From: Planctomycetota bacterium | Lineage (GTDB): Bacteria > Planctomycetota > UBA1135 > GCA-002686595 | Assembly: GCA_016779205.1 (NCBI GenBank) | Contig: JADHOC010000020.1 | Span: 30,684-94,683, forward strand | Length of the DNA stretch: 64,000 nucleotides | Direction: 5' to 3' | Shown here: piece by piece, positions 48,830 through 57,928 of the stretch | Numbering within the stretch: the stretch's first letter is position 1 | Layout of the letters: each line of letters begins with the position of its first letter | The notes under the pieces: generated by a model | Databases searched by the model: none | Seen by the model: only the letters and a program-made list of their open reading frames with translations | What the model was told of the DNA's origin: nothing | Program-made: the position numbers and the translations under genes

Positions 48830-49723
48830 ATGTCTTCTTTCGACAACCAACTTCACAAGGTCCGGACCCAGGACGGCTTCATCGCCGCCCTCGACCAGAG
48901 CGGCGGCAGCACGCCGAAGGCGCTCCTCAGCTACGGCGTCGAGGAGAGCGAGTACTCGGGCGACGAGGAAATGTTCACCAAGGTCCACGAGATGCGGACC
49001 CGCATCATCACGAGTTCGGCCTTCAACGGTGACCGCATCCTCGGCGCGATCCTGTTCGAGAACACCATGGACCGCGAGATCTGCGGCAAGGGCTCGGCTC
49101 AGTTCCTCTGGGAGGACAAGCGCGTCGTTCCGTTCCTCAAGGTCGACAAGGGCCTCGCGGACGAGGCTGACGGCGTTCAGCTCATGAAGCCGATCCCCGG
49201 CCTCGACGACCTCCTCGCCCGTGCCAAGTCCAAGGGCGTCTTCGGCACGAAGATGCGCTCGGTCATCAAGTCCGCCAACGCCTCCGGCGTGAAGGCCATC
49301 GTCGAGCAGCAGTTCGAGATCGGCAAGCAGATCATCGCCGCTGGCCTGATCCCGATCATCGAGCCCGAGGTCGACATCAACGCGCCCGACAAGGCCGAGG
49401 CCGAGGCGATGCTGCTGGCCGCCATGACCGAGGAGCTCAACAAGCTCGGCGCCGACCAGCACGTGATGCTCAAGCTCACGCTGCCCGAGTCCAACGGCTT
49501 CTACACCCCCTGCATCGAGCACCCCCAGGTGCTGCGGGTCGTGGCGCTCTCCGGCGGCTACAGCCGCGACGAGTCCAACCGCCGCCTGACGCTCAACGAG
49601 GGCATGATCGCGAGCTTCTCGCGCGCGCTCTCCGAGGGGCTCTCGGCCAAGCAGTCCGGCGAGGAGTTCGACGACATGCTCAACGGCGCGATCCAGAGCA
49701 TCTTCGAGGCCTCCAGGACCTGA
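48830..49723 (+). CDS. Class I fructose-bisphosphate aldolase
   Basis: 297 residues of the short bacterial class I type, which forms a Schiff base with the substrate and needs no metal. The start [20 protein letters not shown] with TPKAL is diagnostic. K215 in [11 protein letters not shown] is at the expected Schiff-base position, and [17 protein letters not shown] is the phosphate-binding segment. It interconverts fructose 1,6-bisphosphate with dihydroxyacetone phosphate and glyceraldehyde 3-phosphate. Codon choice is more uniform (mostly C-ending) than in neighbours, consistent with high expression. It stands alone between a promoter and a hairpin. Confidence 0.93.
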   Translation: MSSFDNQLHKVRTQDGFIAALDQSGGSTPKALLSYGVEESEYSGDEEMFTKVHEMRTRIITSSAFNGDRILGAILFENTMDREICGKGSAQFLWEDKRVVPFLKVDKGLADEADGVQLMKPIPGLDDLLARAKSKGVFGTKMRSVIKSANASGVKAIVEQQFEIGKQIIAAGLIPIIEPEVDINAPDKAEAEAMLLAAMTEELNKLGADQHVMLKLTLPESNGFYTPCIEHPQVLRVVALSGGYSRDESNRRLTLNEGMIASFSRALSEGLSAKQSGEEFDDMLNGAIQSIFEASRT

Positions 49724-49730
49724 TCGGCGG

Positions 49731-49748
49731 GGGCGCCGCGGGGCGCCC
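49731..49748. terminator. Hairpin between convergent aldolase and DUF4136-like genes
   Basis: Perfect 7-bp stem GGGCGCC/GGCGCCC (49731-49737 with 49742-49748) with a 4-base loop, filling the 25-base gap between stop codons. No T-tract. Confidence 0.55.
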
Positions 49749-50336
49749 TCAGGAGTCAGCGAGCTCTCGCAGGAGCGCGGCGACCGCCAGGTCGACGCGC
49801 TCCTGCCTTCGTTCCGGGCCGCTCTCGGGGTCGATGGCGCCCACGATGGAGCCCTTCCAGATCAGCCGATTGGCCCCAGGCTCGCTGATCGCGAGCACGA
49901 GGGTCCCCTGCGGGAGATTCCGGTCCTCCCCTTGGCGGGGCGCTGGCATCCCGATGGAGGACATGGCCTCGGCGACCATGGCGCCCTCATCCGCCGTGAC
50001 GAGGTACCCCACCAGGTAGTCGGGCGTGGCCCCGGGCGCGGCCGTCAGGCGGAGGCTCCCAAGGCGCGCCGCGAGGGCAGAGCGGAGCAGGCCCTCGATC
50101 TCGAAGGAGTCGAAGCGGTTGTCGGCGAGGTGGACGGTGGAGCCCGGCGCGTAGGCGAAGGTCGCTGGCGCCTTGAGCGCGCTCGTCGGCTGCCCGGCGT
50201 GGATCTCGAAGTGCCCCTCGGCGAGCTCCTTGTCGATCCGTTGGTCCTCGGTGAGGACGCAGCCAGCAGCCAACCACGCGAGGCCCACAAGCGCGGCGCG
50301 CCGCCAGGGTCCTGGTGTGCGAACGGCCCGGTTCAT
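49749..50336 (-). CDS. DUF4136-like lipoprotein
   Basis: 195 residues from the ATG at 50336: a lipoprotein signal (ALVGLAWLAAGCVLTED), then ATFAYAPGSTVHL and IEGLLRSALAARLGSLRLTA. PDYLVGYLVTADEG and LVLAISEPGANRLIWKGSIVG follow, ending in VDLAVAALLRELADS. This order (strand, helix of an 'IRxAIxxxLxxRGY' type, 'PDLLVxY', 'LxIDxxDxxxxxLIWRG') is that of DUF4136, a periplasmic or outer-membrane lipoprotein family of unknown role. Its start overlaps the upstream gene's stop by 4 bases, so they are coupled. Confidence 0.82.
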   Translation of the reverse strand: MNRAVRTPGPWRRAALVGLAWLAAGCVLTEDQRIDKELAEGHFEIHAGQPTSALKAPATFAYAPGSTVHLADNRFDSFEIEGLLRSALAARLGSLRLTAAPGATPDYLVGYLVTADEGAMVAEAMSSIGMPAPRQGEDRNLPQGTLVLAISEPGANRLIWKGSIVGAIDPESGPERRQERVDLAVAALLRELADS

Positions 50337-51625
50337 CGAGCGGCCGTCGCCTCGACGAAGGCGGTCCACTGGGGCTCGAGGTCCTTGATCTTCACCCCGA
50401 GGGCCTTCTCGAAGTGCGTCGGGGCGCTCTGGCCCTTGAAGGAACTGCGCATGTAGTCAGCGACGCCCTGCCGGTACTTGCCATCCTCGGCGTGGAGGAG
50501 GAAGAACATCAGGGTGTGGCACTCGGCGTTGTACCGCTGGGCGTCGGTCCCGTTGTTGAAGGCGCCATAGCCCGCGGTGATCAGGCGCTTCATCCCCAGG
50601 GGCTTGTCGTCGGCTGCCTGGAAGCGAAAGTACTCCTCGATGGGACGGCCGAACTCCCAGGAGGCGACGCCGTCCTCGATCCGCAGCGCGTAGGAGAACG
50701 CCTCGGCGAGGGCGCGCTCGGTCCAGGGCGCGATGCTCCCGTTGCCGCCGATCGTGCGCCGGAAGGAGTTGAGCACCAGCGCGTGGGTCAGCTTGAAGAC
50801 CGCGTCGTTCGCGACCGAGGGGCCCGCTCCGTTGACGAAGACGGTGTTCTCGCCCCGGCTGAACCAGGCCTGGTCGCCCTGAAAGCGCGGCGTGGGGTAG
50901 TCCTTGGGGTCCTTGAAGACGTGCACCTCGGGGACCTCGTCGAAGACCTGCAGGGCGAGCGCCTCGCCGACCACCTCGTAGTAGGTCATGTAGGCGCGCT
51001 CGAGGTTGAGGGCGATGTTCAGGGCCCGCTCGGGCTCGATGTCCGTCTTCAGCAGGAAGTGCGCCGTGGGGATCTCCATGGCGTGCTTCCAGTCGGAGAC
51101 GCGCTCGCGGAGCTGGTCCACGGTGTAGAAGCGTCCCCGCACCTTGAGCCGCCAGCCCCGGCGCTTCGTGTAGACGCCGCCGAGCTCGTTCCAGGCCTGC
51201 TCGTTCTCGGGGTCGATGGTCAGGACCTGGATCCAGAGGTTCCGCGCCTCGCTGGGCAGCTCGTTCTGTTCACAGAAGAGGGCCAGCTCTGCCAGCTCGG
51301 CGGGGCCTCGCGAGGGGAGCGCGTCGTAGCGCTCGAACAGCTGCGCGAGGCTCCGCTCCACGGAGTGGATCTCCGCGATCTCGTCCCGGGCGTACTGCTT
51401 CTTCTTCGAGCCGCGCTTGGTCAGGATGTAGTCGTCTGCCTCGAGGATGACGCGGCACTCGACCTCCTTGCCGTCCTTGAGGATGACGAGGTCGGATCGG
51501 TCGTCGTGCCCGAGGGTCGCGGCCGGGGCCACGGGCGGACCCGCGCTCACCGGATCAGCGAGCGGGCGCGCCAGGGCCGTGGGGGCTGCGAGGATGAGGA
51601 GGGCGAGGGGGCGAAGGAGGGTCAT
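50333..51625 (-). CDS. Exported DUF1570/peptidase-MA-like protein without HExxH
   Basis: 430 residues with a signal peptide (LLRPLALLILAAPTALA) from the ATG at 51625. An N-terminal small beta domain (VILKDGKEVECRVILEADDYILTKRG) is of the kind common in planctomycete secreted proteins. A TPR-like helical stretch (EARNLWIQVLTIDPENEQAW) follows, then a domain laid out like DUF1570 (AHFLLKTDIEPERALNIALN ... PEVHVFKDPKDY). At the place of the metal-binding HExxH helix it has KLTHALVLNSF, so it is probably not a zinc peptidase. Coupled by overlap to the DUF4136-like lipoprotein gene; the pair may act together in the envelope. Confidence 0.7.
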   Translation of the reverse strand: MTLLRPLALLILAAPTALARPLADPVSAGPPVAPAATLGHDDRSDLVILKDGKEVECRVILEADDYILTKRGSKKKQYARDEIAEIHSVERSLAQLFERYDALPSRGPAELAELALFCEQNELPSEARNLWIQVLTIDPENEQAWNELGGVYTKRRGWRLKVRGRFYTVDQLRERVSDWKHAMEIPTAHFLLKTDIEPERALNIALNLERAYMTYYEVVGEALALQVFDEVPEVHVFKDPKDYPTPRFQGDQAWFSRGENTVFVNGAGPSVANDAVFKLTHALVLNSFRRTIGGNGSIAPWTERALAEAFSYALRIEDGVASWEFGRPIEEYFRFQAADDKPLGMKRLITAGYGAFNNGTDAQRYNAECHTLMFFLLHAEDGKYRQGVADYMRSSFKGQSAPTHFEKALGVKIKDLEPQWTAFVEATAAR

Positions 51626-51716
51626 GGCGGGGTGTGCGGCGGTGGATCGGTCCCTTGGGTCTTGGGCGCTGGAGCATACCCACCAGGACGGAGGCTGTCG
51701 GACCTGCAGGGACCGA

Positions 51717-51722
51717 TAGACT
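51717..51722 (+). promoter_or_regulatory. -10-like TAGACT next to the sulfatase start
   Basis: TAGACT ends 6 bases before the ATG at 51729; CTGTCG (51695-51700) lies 16 bases upstream as a weak -35. No Shine-Dalgarno. Confidence 0.35.
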
Positions 51723-51728
51723 CGGGGG

Positions 51729-53267
51729 ATGCTCCATTCCTCCCTTGCCCTCATTGCCCTCGCGGGCTCGGCCGCAGCCCAGGAGGCGGAACCCGCCGCC
51801 CCCACGGCCCCCTCGCCCGAGGCGGAGCCTGCGGGTCCGGACCGCCGGCCCAACATCCTCCTGGTCTTCGCGGACGACCAGCGGGTGGACACGATCGGGG
51901 CCTGGGGCAACCCGGCGATCCAGACGCCCAACATGGACCGCATCGCGGCCGGCGGCGTCTCCTTCCGGCGGTCGTACTGCATGGGCTCCTCCCACGGCGC
52001 CGTCTGCGCGCCGAGCCGGGCGATGCTCCACACGGGGCGGGCCTACCACGCCATCGATCACCGCACGATGGAGGGGTGCCGAACCCTCGGAGAACTCCTG
52101 GGCGAGTCGGGCTTCCAGACCTTCGGCACCGGCAAGTGGCACAACGGGAGAGACTCCTTCACCCGGAGCTTCTCCGCGGGACGCGAGATCATGTTCGGCG
52201 GGATGTCGGACCACAACAAGGTGCCCGTGGTCGACATGGAGGACGACGGGACATTCAGCGAGGGGCGGCGGGCGGAGGGGCACTCCTCGGACATCTTCTC
52301 CGCTGCCGCGGCCGACTTCATCGCCTCCGCGCCGGAGGACTCCCCGTTCTTCTGCTACGTGGCCTTCACCGCGCCGCACGACCCGCGGGACCCGCCGCCC
52401 GCATGGCGCGACCGTGAGCGTCCGTCTCTGCCCGGGAACTTCCGCGCACAGCACGACTTCGACAACGGTTTCCTGAAGGTGCGCGACGAGAAGCTCGCGG
52501 CGTGGCCGAGGGACCCGGAGGTCGTGCGGGACCAGCTCGCGGAGTACTACGGGCTGATCGAGCACCTCGACGCGGCCGTGGGGCGCGTGCTGGCCGCCGT
52601 CGACGCCCGCGGCGGCGAGCGCGAGACCATCATCGTCTACGCGGCAGACCACGGGCTGGCCGTGGGCAGCCACGGGCTCCTCGGGAAGCAGAGCGTCTAC
52701 GAGCACAGCCTCCGGGCGCCCATGATGATCTCAGGGCCCGGGATCCCGGAGGGGGTTCACCTCACGGCGCTCACCTACCTCTACGACCTCTATCCCACCC
52801 TGCTCGGTCTCGTGGACGTCGGGGTCGAGGAGCAGATCCACGGCGAGGACCTCCGGCTCCTGTGGGACGGGGAGGCGACCCAGGTGCGGGACTCGGTCTT
52901 CCTTTCCATGGGCAAGACCCAGCGCGCGGTCACGGACGGCCGCTTCAAGCTCTGCGTGTATCCCGAGGTGGCCCACCGGCAGCTGTTCGACCTGGCCTCC
53001 GACCCGCTGGAGACCATGGACCTCGCGAGGAACCCCGCCTACGCGGCGCACATCGCGCGGCTCGAGCGGGAGATGGCGACCTGGCGCCGGCTGACCGGGG
53101 ACCCCGATCCGCTCTCCGTGGCGGAGCCCGGGGAGCTGCGGGTGGACCTCTCCGGAGCCGAGCGCAAGCCGGATCGGTGGCAGCCCGAGTGGATCCGCGA
53201 GAAGTACTTCGACCCGCCCGAGGAGGAGCCGGAGGAGGCGCCCGCCGCGGAGAAGTCTGGCCTGTAG
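51729..53267 (+). CDS. Secreted type I sulfatase with canonical formylglycine motif
   Basis: 512 residues: a signal peptide (MLHSSLALIALAGSAAAQEA), a Pro/Ala-rich linker, and a sulfatase domain starting RRPNILLVFADDQRVDTIG. The nucleophile motif is intact, C93-A-P-S-R followed by AMLHTGR, so Cys93 would be converted to formylglycine by a sulfatase-modifying enzyme encoded elsewhere. Metal-site residues recur in YAADHGLAVGSHGLLGKQSVY. A C-terminal subdomain carries ATQVRDSVFLSMGKTQRAV and FDLASDPLETMDLA. Likely removes sulfate esters from polysaccharides. The TAGACT start signal and convergent dinG-like gene mark it as monocistronic. Confidence 0.92.
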   Translation: MLHSSLALIALAGSAAAQEAEPAAPTAPSPEAEPAGPDRRPNILLVFADDQRVDTIGAWGNPAIQTPNMDRIAAGGVSFRRSYCMGSSHGAVCAPSRAMLHTGRAYHAIDHRTMEGCRTLGELLGESGFQTFGTGKWHNGRDSFTRSFSAGREIMFGGMSDHNKVPVVDMEDDGTFSEGRRAEGHSSDIFSAAAADFIASAPEDSPFFCYVAFTAPHDPRDPPPAWRDRERPSLPGNFRAQHDFDNGFLKVRDEKLAAWPRDPEVVRDQLAEYYGLIEHLDAAVGRVLAAVDARGGERETIIVYAADHGLAVGSHGLLGKQSVYEHSLRAPMMISGPGIPEGVHLTALTYLYDLYPTLLGLVDVGVEEQIHGEDLRLLWDGEATQVRDSVFLSMGKTQRAVTDGRFKLCVYPEVAHRQLFDLASDPLETMDLARNPAYAAHIARLEREMATWRRLTGDPDPLSVAEPGELRVDLSGAERKPDRWQPEWIREKYFDPPEEEPEEAPAAEKSGL

Positions 53268-53311
53268 GTCCGGCGCCGCTTGTCCCGGTCCACGGTAGGA
53301 GGCCGGGGGGA

Positions 53312-56300
53312 TCAGAAGGGGAGGTCCTCGGGGTTGATCTCGATGGGCCCCGGGGGCTCCTCGAGCTGCGTCCGGATGGGGGCGTCCCTGCCGGCGCGGG
53401 CGAATGAGGCCTCGTCCGGGGCGCGCCGCCCGGAGAAGTGGGGGGCGAGTCCGCGGCGCTCCATGTCGGAGAGCAGGCCGAGGTGGGCGAAGGCCTCGCG
53501 GCCCACCAGGTCGATGTCGCCGCGCACGAGCCGCGCCCGGGTCTCCGCGTCGAACTGGCCGGGCCGCTCCACGGGGAGCTCTCCCATGAACTCCCGGTGT
53601 CGGCGCTCGGTCACGCGCGAGTCCATCACGAGCACCACGCCCCGGTCGGTGGCCTTACGCATGAGGCGCCCGAAGCCCTGGCGGAACTTCGCGAGGGCCC
53701 GCGGCATGTAGATCCCGTTGTGCTGGGCCATCCGCCCGATCGCCGCGCATTGAGCGTGGTGGTAGCGGTCCGGGACGCCGTAGGGGAGCCGCGCGAGGAC
53801 GAGGGTCTCCAGGGTCTCACCGGGGAAATCCGCGCCGTACCAGAACGTGTCCACACCGAAGAGGGTCGACTCCACCCGCTCCCGGAAGAGGCTGGACAGC
53901 TCCTCCTTGCCGGCGGCGTCCATTCCCTGCCAGAAGAGGGGCAGCCCACGCTCCTCGAAGGCCGCGGCGGCGCGCTCACCGACCTCGCGCACGTCCCGCA
54001 GGCTCGTGAACAGCACGAGCATCCTCCCGCGGGTCCGCTCGGCGTACCAGGGAAGGTAGCGCGCCAGGAAGTCGAGGTACGCCTCGCGGTTCTGGACCGA
54101 CGGGACCCCTCGGGGGACGCCCACCATCACCCGGCTGTAGTCGAACACCTCCGGCGCGTGGAATGCGGTCACGCGCTCACAGCCGGCGGTGTGATCCAGG
54201 TCGCCGGTCTCCGGATCGCGGGCCGCGACCCGGTCGAGGCCCAGGTAGCGGCGCGCCTTGTCGAAGCTCCCGCCGAGGCGAGTGGTGGCCGACACAAAGG
54301 CGGCGGAGGACAGCTCGGGGTAGTAGTGCCGGCCGAGGGCGTCTCCGGGGAGCAGGACGAGCGCGGCGAGGACCGGCTCATCACGAACGTTGCGCTCGAC
54401 GTCATGGAAGACGCGGTCCCCGAGGCTGGGGAGCCCGTTGTCCATGGGGAGCCAGGAGGCCACCGCGCGACCGATGTCCGCCACGTCCACGCGGGAGAGC
54501 TCAAGCGTTCGCCGGACCCTCTCGCCGCGGCGGATCGGCGCGAGCTCCAGCTCCTCGGAGAGCTGGGCCAGGGCGCCGTCGAGCCGTGCGAGGGATGACT
54601 CCAGGGCCACCCGGGCCGTGATCATCGCGGCGGCGTCCTCGCAGGTCTCCACGAACTCACGGAAGAGGCCGTGCTGCTCCGACTCGCCGCGACCGAGGAG
54701 CGCCGCTGTCCGCCACCCCTCGTAACCCAGCACCTGAGCCTCCAGGTCCGAGAGCGCGGTGGAGGCGTGGGTCCACAGGACCAGCGCGGCCTTGAGCCGG
54801 TCGTGGGCCGCGGAGCCAAGGAGGAGCTTCTTCTGCAGCCGATCCAGGGCGGGCCGCTGCCGGCCGGGCCCGGACCTGGCCCCCGGCTCATGGAGGCGCC
54901 GCAGGACGCGCCGCATGTCCGGGAAGGACACCCGGTGGCTCCAGGCGCTCATGGCCTGGTCGTGGAGGTGCTCGCACTCGTCGAAGACCACCCGGCGGAA
55001 GAACTCCGGCCTGGCGAGGGCGAAGGAGTGGTTGGTGATGACGACGTGGCTCCGCTCCGCCTTGCGCCGGGCCGTCTCGGCCGCGCAGACGGCCCGGTCG
55101 GCCTGGGTGGAGCAGCAGCCGCTCCGCCCCTTCGCGTGGTTGAGCAGGCTGCGGAGCGAGGCCCGGTAGGCGCCGGTGCCCATCAGGCGCACGGGTGGGC
55201 GCCGCGGGAAGCGGTCGAGGTCTCCCTCGCCGTCCCGGAGGCCGAACAACGCCAGGGAGGTCCACGCGAGCCAGGTCTCGGGGTCGTCCCCCTCCTGGGG
55301 CGTCTGGATCCGCAGCGCACGCCAGCAGAGGGAGTGCTCGCGTCCCTTGAGGATCGATACCTTGAAGCCGCCGGGGAGGCCAGCGCGTGAGAGCGCCGCC
55401 AGCGCCCTCGGCACCTCTCGCTCCATGGCCTGGCTCTGCAGCGCGCGGGTGTAGGTGGCGATGCCGACCCGGACCCCGTAGCGGCGGGACCAGATGAGCG
55501 CGGGCAAGAGGTAAGCGAGGGTCTTGCCGGTCCCGGTTGGGGCGTGGACCAACAGCAGCTCGTCCGAGCCGAGGCAGCGTGCGACCTCCTCCGCGACCCG
55601 GTGCTGGCTCTTTCGATAGAGCTCGGCCCTCGGCCTCTTGGTCTGTCCCTCGTTGAACAGGTCGGGCAGGTGGGTCCTGAAGAGCTCGTCCAGGAGGACG
55701 AGGTCCTCGTCGATGAAGGGCGCGGCGTCCTCGGTGTCCGCGTCCAGGGGCTTGCTCTCCTTGTCCAGCTCCGGGGACCTCGCCACCGCCGGGTCCAGGA
55801 GCGCGAGCGGGTCATCCTCGTCCAGGTCCTCGAGCGCGCCGTCGGAGAGGATGCCGTCCCGGAGGCGGCCGCCGGCGAAGACCTCGGTGTCGCCGCCCCA
55901 GCGCCCCGGGTGCTCGATCACCTCGAGGGTCCTGCTGAGCCGCCGGCTCGCGGTCAGGTCCTCGCCCTCCAGCCCCTCCAGGGCGCGGCGCCACCCCCTG
56001 GCGCAGATGGCGTGCACGGCAGGGCCATGGTCCTGGAAGCGAGCCACGACCTCGGCGAGCGCCGCGAGGACGTGGGGCGGCTGGACCGCCGCGACGGGCT
56101 GGGGCGCCACGCCCACCTCGAGGAAGGTGCGGATCAGCTCGGCCGGGGCGCAGGAGGAGAGGTGCCCGGGCTCGACCAGCGCGACCACGTCGTCCAGGCC
56201 GATCACGTCGAGGGGCGCCTGCTCCACCATGGCCTCGCGGTCGAGGGCCCGGGCCCAGGCCTCCAGGAGCGCACCATCATCGGCGAGCACCGGCCGGCCA

Positions 56301-56608
56301 CCGGTGAACTCCCTCAAGCGGCGCCAGGCCTCGGCCATGGTGGGGGTCCCCTCCAGGGCTCCCGAGCCGACCCCGAAGCGGGCCACGATGCGCCGGGTGG
56401 CGCCGGCGTCGTCGTCGAATGGCGCGCAATAGGTCTCGAAGGACTCCCACTCGCCGGCCTCGCTGCGGCGCACCGCGGCCATGCGTAGGACCCCGTCGAG
56501 CCGGGTATCCGTCCCGCTTGCCCAGAGCACGACGCAGGCGGGCCTCCCCCCTTCGCCCGAGGGCCCCGGTCGATCTCCGGGCGCTACGGTTCTCTTGCGA
56601 TGGGTCAA
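53312..56608 (-). CDS. DinG/XPD-family helicase with degenerate DnaQ-like N-terminal domain
   Basis: 1098 residues from a TTG at 56608. Residues about 25-200 align in pattern with DnaQ-type 3'-5' exonucleases (VVLWASGTDTRLDGVLRMAA ... GGRPVLADDGALLEAW), but the catalytic D-x-E is W-A-S and later acidic residues are missing. After a linker comes the superfamily 2 helicase. It has Walker A HAPTGTGKT with K362 and a DEAH-like FDECEHLHD. Cysteines in EHSLCWR, SGCCSTQ and DRAVCAAE could hold the XPD/DinG iron-sulfur cluster, and VVITNHSFAL is present. The C-terminal motifs include FRQGFGRLMRKATDRGVVLVMDSR. A 5'-3' helicase for repair of structured DNA. Longer than E. coli DinG (716). Confidence 0.87.
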   Translation of the reverse strand: MTHRKRTVAPGDRPGPSGEGGRPACVVLWASGTDTRLDGVLRMAAVRRSEAGEWESFETYCAPFDDDAGATRRIVARFGVGSGALEGTPTMAEAWRRLREFTGGRPVLADDGALLEAWARALDREAMVEQAPLDVIGLDDVVALVEPGHLSSCAPAELIRTFLEVGVAPQPVAAVQPPHVLAALAEVVARFQDHGPAVHAICARGWRRALEGLEGEDLTASRRLSRTLEVIEHPGRWGGDTEVFAGGRLRDGILSDGALEDLDEDDPLALLDPAVARSPELDKESKPLDADTEDAAPFIDEDLVLLDELFRTHLPDLFNEGQTKRPRAELYRKSQHRVAEEVARCLGSDELLLVHAPTGTGKTLAYLLPALIWSRRYGVRVGIATYTRALQSQAMEREVPRALAALSRAGLPGGFKVSILKGREHSLCWRALRIQTPQEGDDPETWLAWTSLALFGLRDGEGDLDRFPRRPPVRLMGTGAYRASLRSLLNHAKGRSGCCSTQADRAVCAAETARRKAERSHVVITNHSFALARPEFFRRVVFDECEHLHDQAMSAWSHRVSFPDMRRVLRRLHEPGARSGPGRQRPALDRLQKKLLLGSAAHDRLKAALVLWTHASTALSDLEAQVLGYEGWRTAALLGRGESEQHGLFREFVETCEDAAAMITARVALESSLARLDGALAQLSEELELAPIRRGERVRRTLELSRVDVADIGRAVASWLPMDNGLPSLGDRVFHDVERNVRDEPVLAALVLLPGDALGRHYYPELSSAAFVSATTRLGGSFDKARRYLGLDRVAARDPETGDLDHTAGCERVTAFHAPEVFDYSRVMVGVPRGVPSVQNREAYLDFLARYLPWYAERTRGRMLVLFTSLRDVREVGERAAAAFEERGLPLFWQGMDAAGKEELSSLFRERVESTLFGVDTFWYGADFPGETLETLVLARLPYGVPDRYHHAQCAAIGRMAQHNGIYMPRALAKFRQGFGRLMRKATDRGVVLVMDSRVTERRHREFMGELPVERPGQFDAETRARLVRGDIDLVGREAFAHLGLLSDMERRGLAPHFSGRRAPDEASFARAGRDAPIRTQLEEPPGPIEINPEDLPF

Positions 56609-56711
56609 AGGAGGCGTCAGGGGGTGATCAGGGGGGGGAGGGCCCTGGCTCCGGGCGGCTCGGTCGCTTCAATCTGCCGCAGGGCACTTCCGGAGGATCG
56701 GGGGTGTCGAT

Positions 56712-56717
56712 TAGACT
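56712..56717 (+). promoter_or_regulatory. -10-like TAGACT upstream of leucine dehydrogenase
   Basis: TAGACT in a GATTAGACTGC context, 80 bases before the leucine dehydrogenase ATG, in the divergent gap with the helicase gene. No clear -35. Confidence 0.3.
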
Positions 56718-56797
56718 GCTTGCCCCAAATCCGAGTCGGAAGCTCCGGGCGGCCTGCGCTCGGACGTCGACAGGACCTATCTCGGGCCTGACCAAGC

Positions 56798-57859
56798 ATG
56801 GAGATCACAGACATTCCCGTCGAGGGTTACGAGCGCGTCGCGCGGTGCATCGACCAAGAATCCGGGCTCCACGCGCTGATCGCGGTGCACGACACGACCC
56901 TCGGCCCTGCCCTCGGCGGTCTGCGTTTCCTGAAGTACGAGTCGGAGGAGGACGCCCTCTTCGACGTGGTCCGGCTCGCCAAGGGCATGACGCGCAAGTC
57001 GGCGGTGGCTGACACGGGCCTGGGCGGCGGAAAGTCGGTCATCATCGGCGATCCGGAGACGATCAAGTCCCCCGAGCTGTTCCGCGCCATGGGCCGCTTC
57101 GTGGACAACTTTGGCGGGTCGTACATCACGGCCGAGGACATGAACATCTCCATCGCGGACCTGCGCCACGTACGAGAGACGACCCCGTACGTCACGGGGC
57201 TCTCGCGGGAGGAGGGCGGCTCGGGCAACCCGAGTCCCTACACCGCGTACGGCTGCGTCGTCGGGATCGAGGCTGCCGCGAAGCACCGCTACGGATCCTC
57301 GGACCTCGCGGGGAAGCGCATCCTGATCCAGGGCGTCGGCGCGGTGGGCGGTGAGATGGCTCGCCTGCTGAAGGAGCGCGGCGCGGACGTGATCATCTGC
57401 GACATCAAGGAGGACCGCGTGGCGGCCCTCTGCGAGGAGTTCGGCTATCGCTCGGTCTCCGAGGAGAACCACCTCGACGAGGAGTGCGACATCTACGCCC
57501 CCTGCGCTCGGGGTGCCGGCATCAACGACGAGACCATCCCCCGTCTGACCTGCGACATCGTCGCGGGGTGCGCCAACAACATGCTGCTCGAGCCGCGGCA
57601 CGGCGACGAGCTGAGCCAGCGTGGCATCCTCTACGCCCCCGACTTCGTCGTGAACGCCGCTGGCATCATCAACGTCAGCGTCGAGCGGCACGAGGGTGGG
57701 TACAACGAGGAGGTCGCCATGGAGAAGATCCACCGCATCGCTGACAACCTCGAAGAGGTCTTCCAGCTCGCAGAGGAGCGGGGCATCGGCACCCACACCG
57801 CGGCGCAGCTGCTTGCGGAGCTCCGGATCGAGCGGGCCAAGGCCGAGCAGATGAGCTGA
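56798..57859 (+). CDS. Leucine (branched-chain amino acid) dehydrogenase
   Basis: 353 residues of the Glu/Leu/Phe/Val dehydrogenase family, which oxidatively deaminates an amino acid to its 2-oxoacid with NAD. The substrate region has GPALGGLRF (36-44), K67 and catalytic K79 in TGLGGGKSVI, and D114 in TAEDMN. The Rossmann domain has GVGAVGGEMARLL, and VVNAAGIINVSVE follows. The short length and these motifs point to leucine/valine rather than glutamate dehydrogenase. It links to branched-chain oxoacid breakdown and may act with the class IV aminotransferase at 11.4-12.3 kb, though they are not in one operon. Confidence 0.9.
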   Translation: MEITDIPVEGYERVARCIDQESGLHALIAVHDTTLGPALGGLRFLKYESEEDALFDVVRLAKGMTRKSAVADTGLGGGKSVIIGDPETIKSPELFRAMGRFVDNFGGSYITAEDMNISIADLRHVRETTPYVTGLSREEGGSGNPSPYTAYGCVVGIEAAAKHRYGSSDLAGKRILIQGVGAVGGEMARLLKERGADVIICDIKEDRVAALCEEFGYRSVSEENHLDEECDIYAPCARGAGINDETIPRLTCDIVAGCANNMLLEPRHGDELSQRGILYAPDFVVNAAGIINVSVERHEGGYNEEVAMEKIHRIADNLEEVFQLAEERGIGTHTAAQLLAELRIERAKAEQMS

Positions 57860-57928
57860 CCTCCTGGGGGCCTCTCGTGCGGCTCCCCTTCCGGCGCGGC
57901 CCACTCGGGCTCCGCCGCCATGGAGGTG

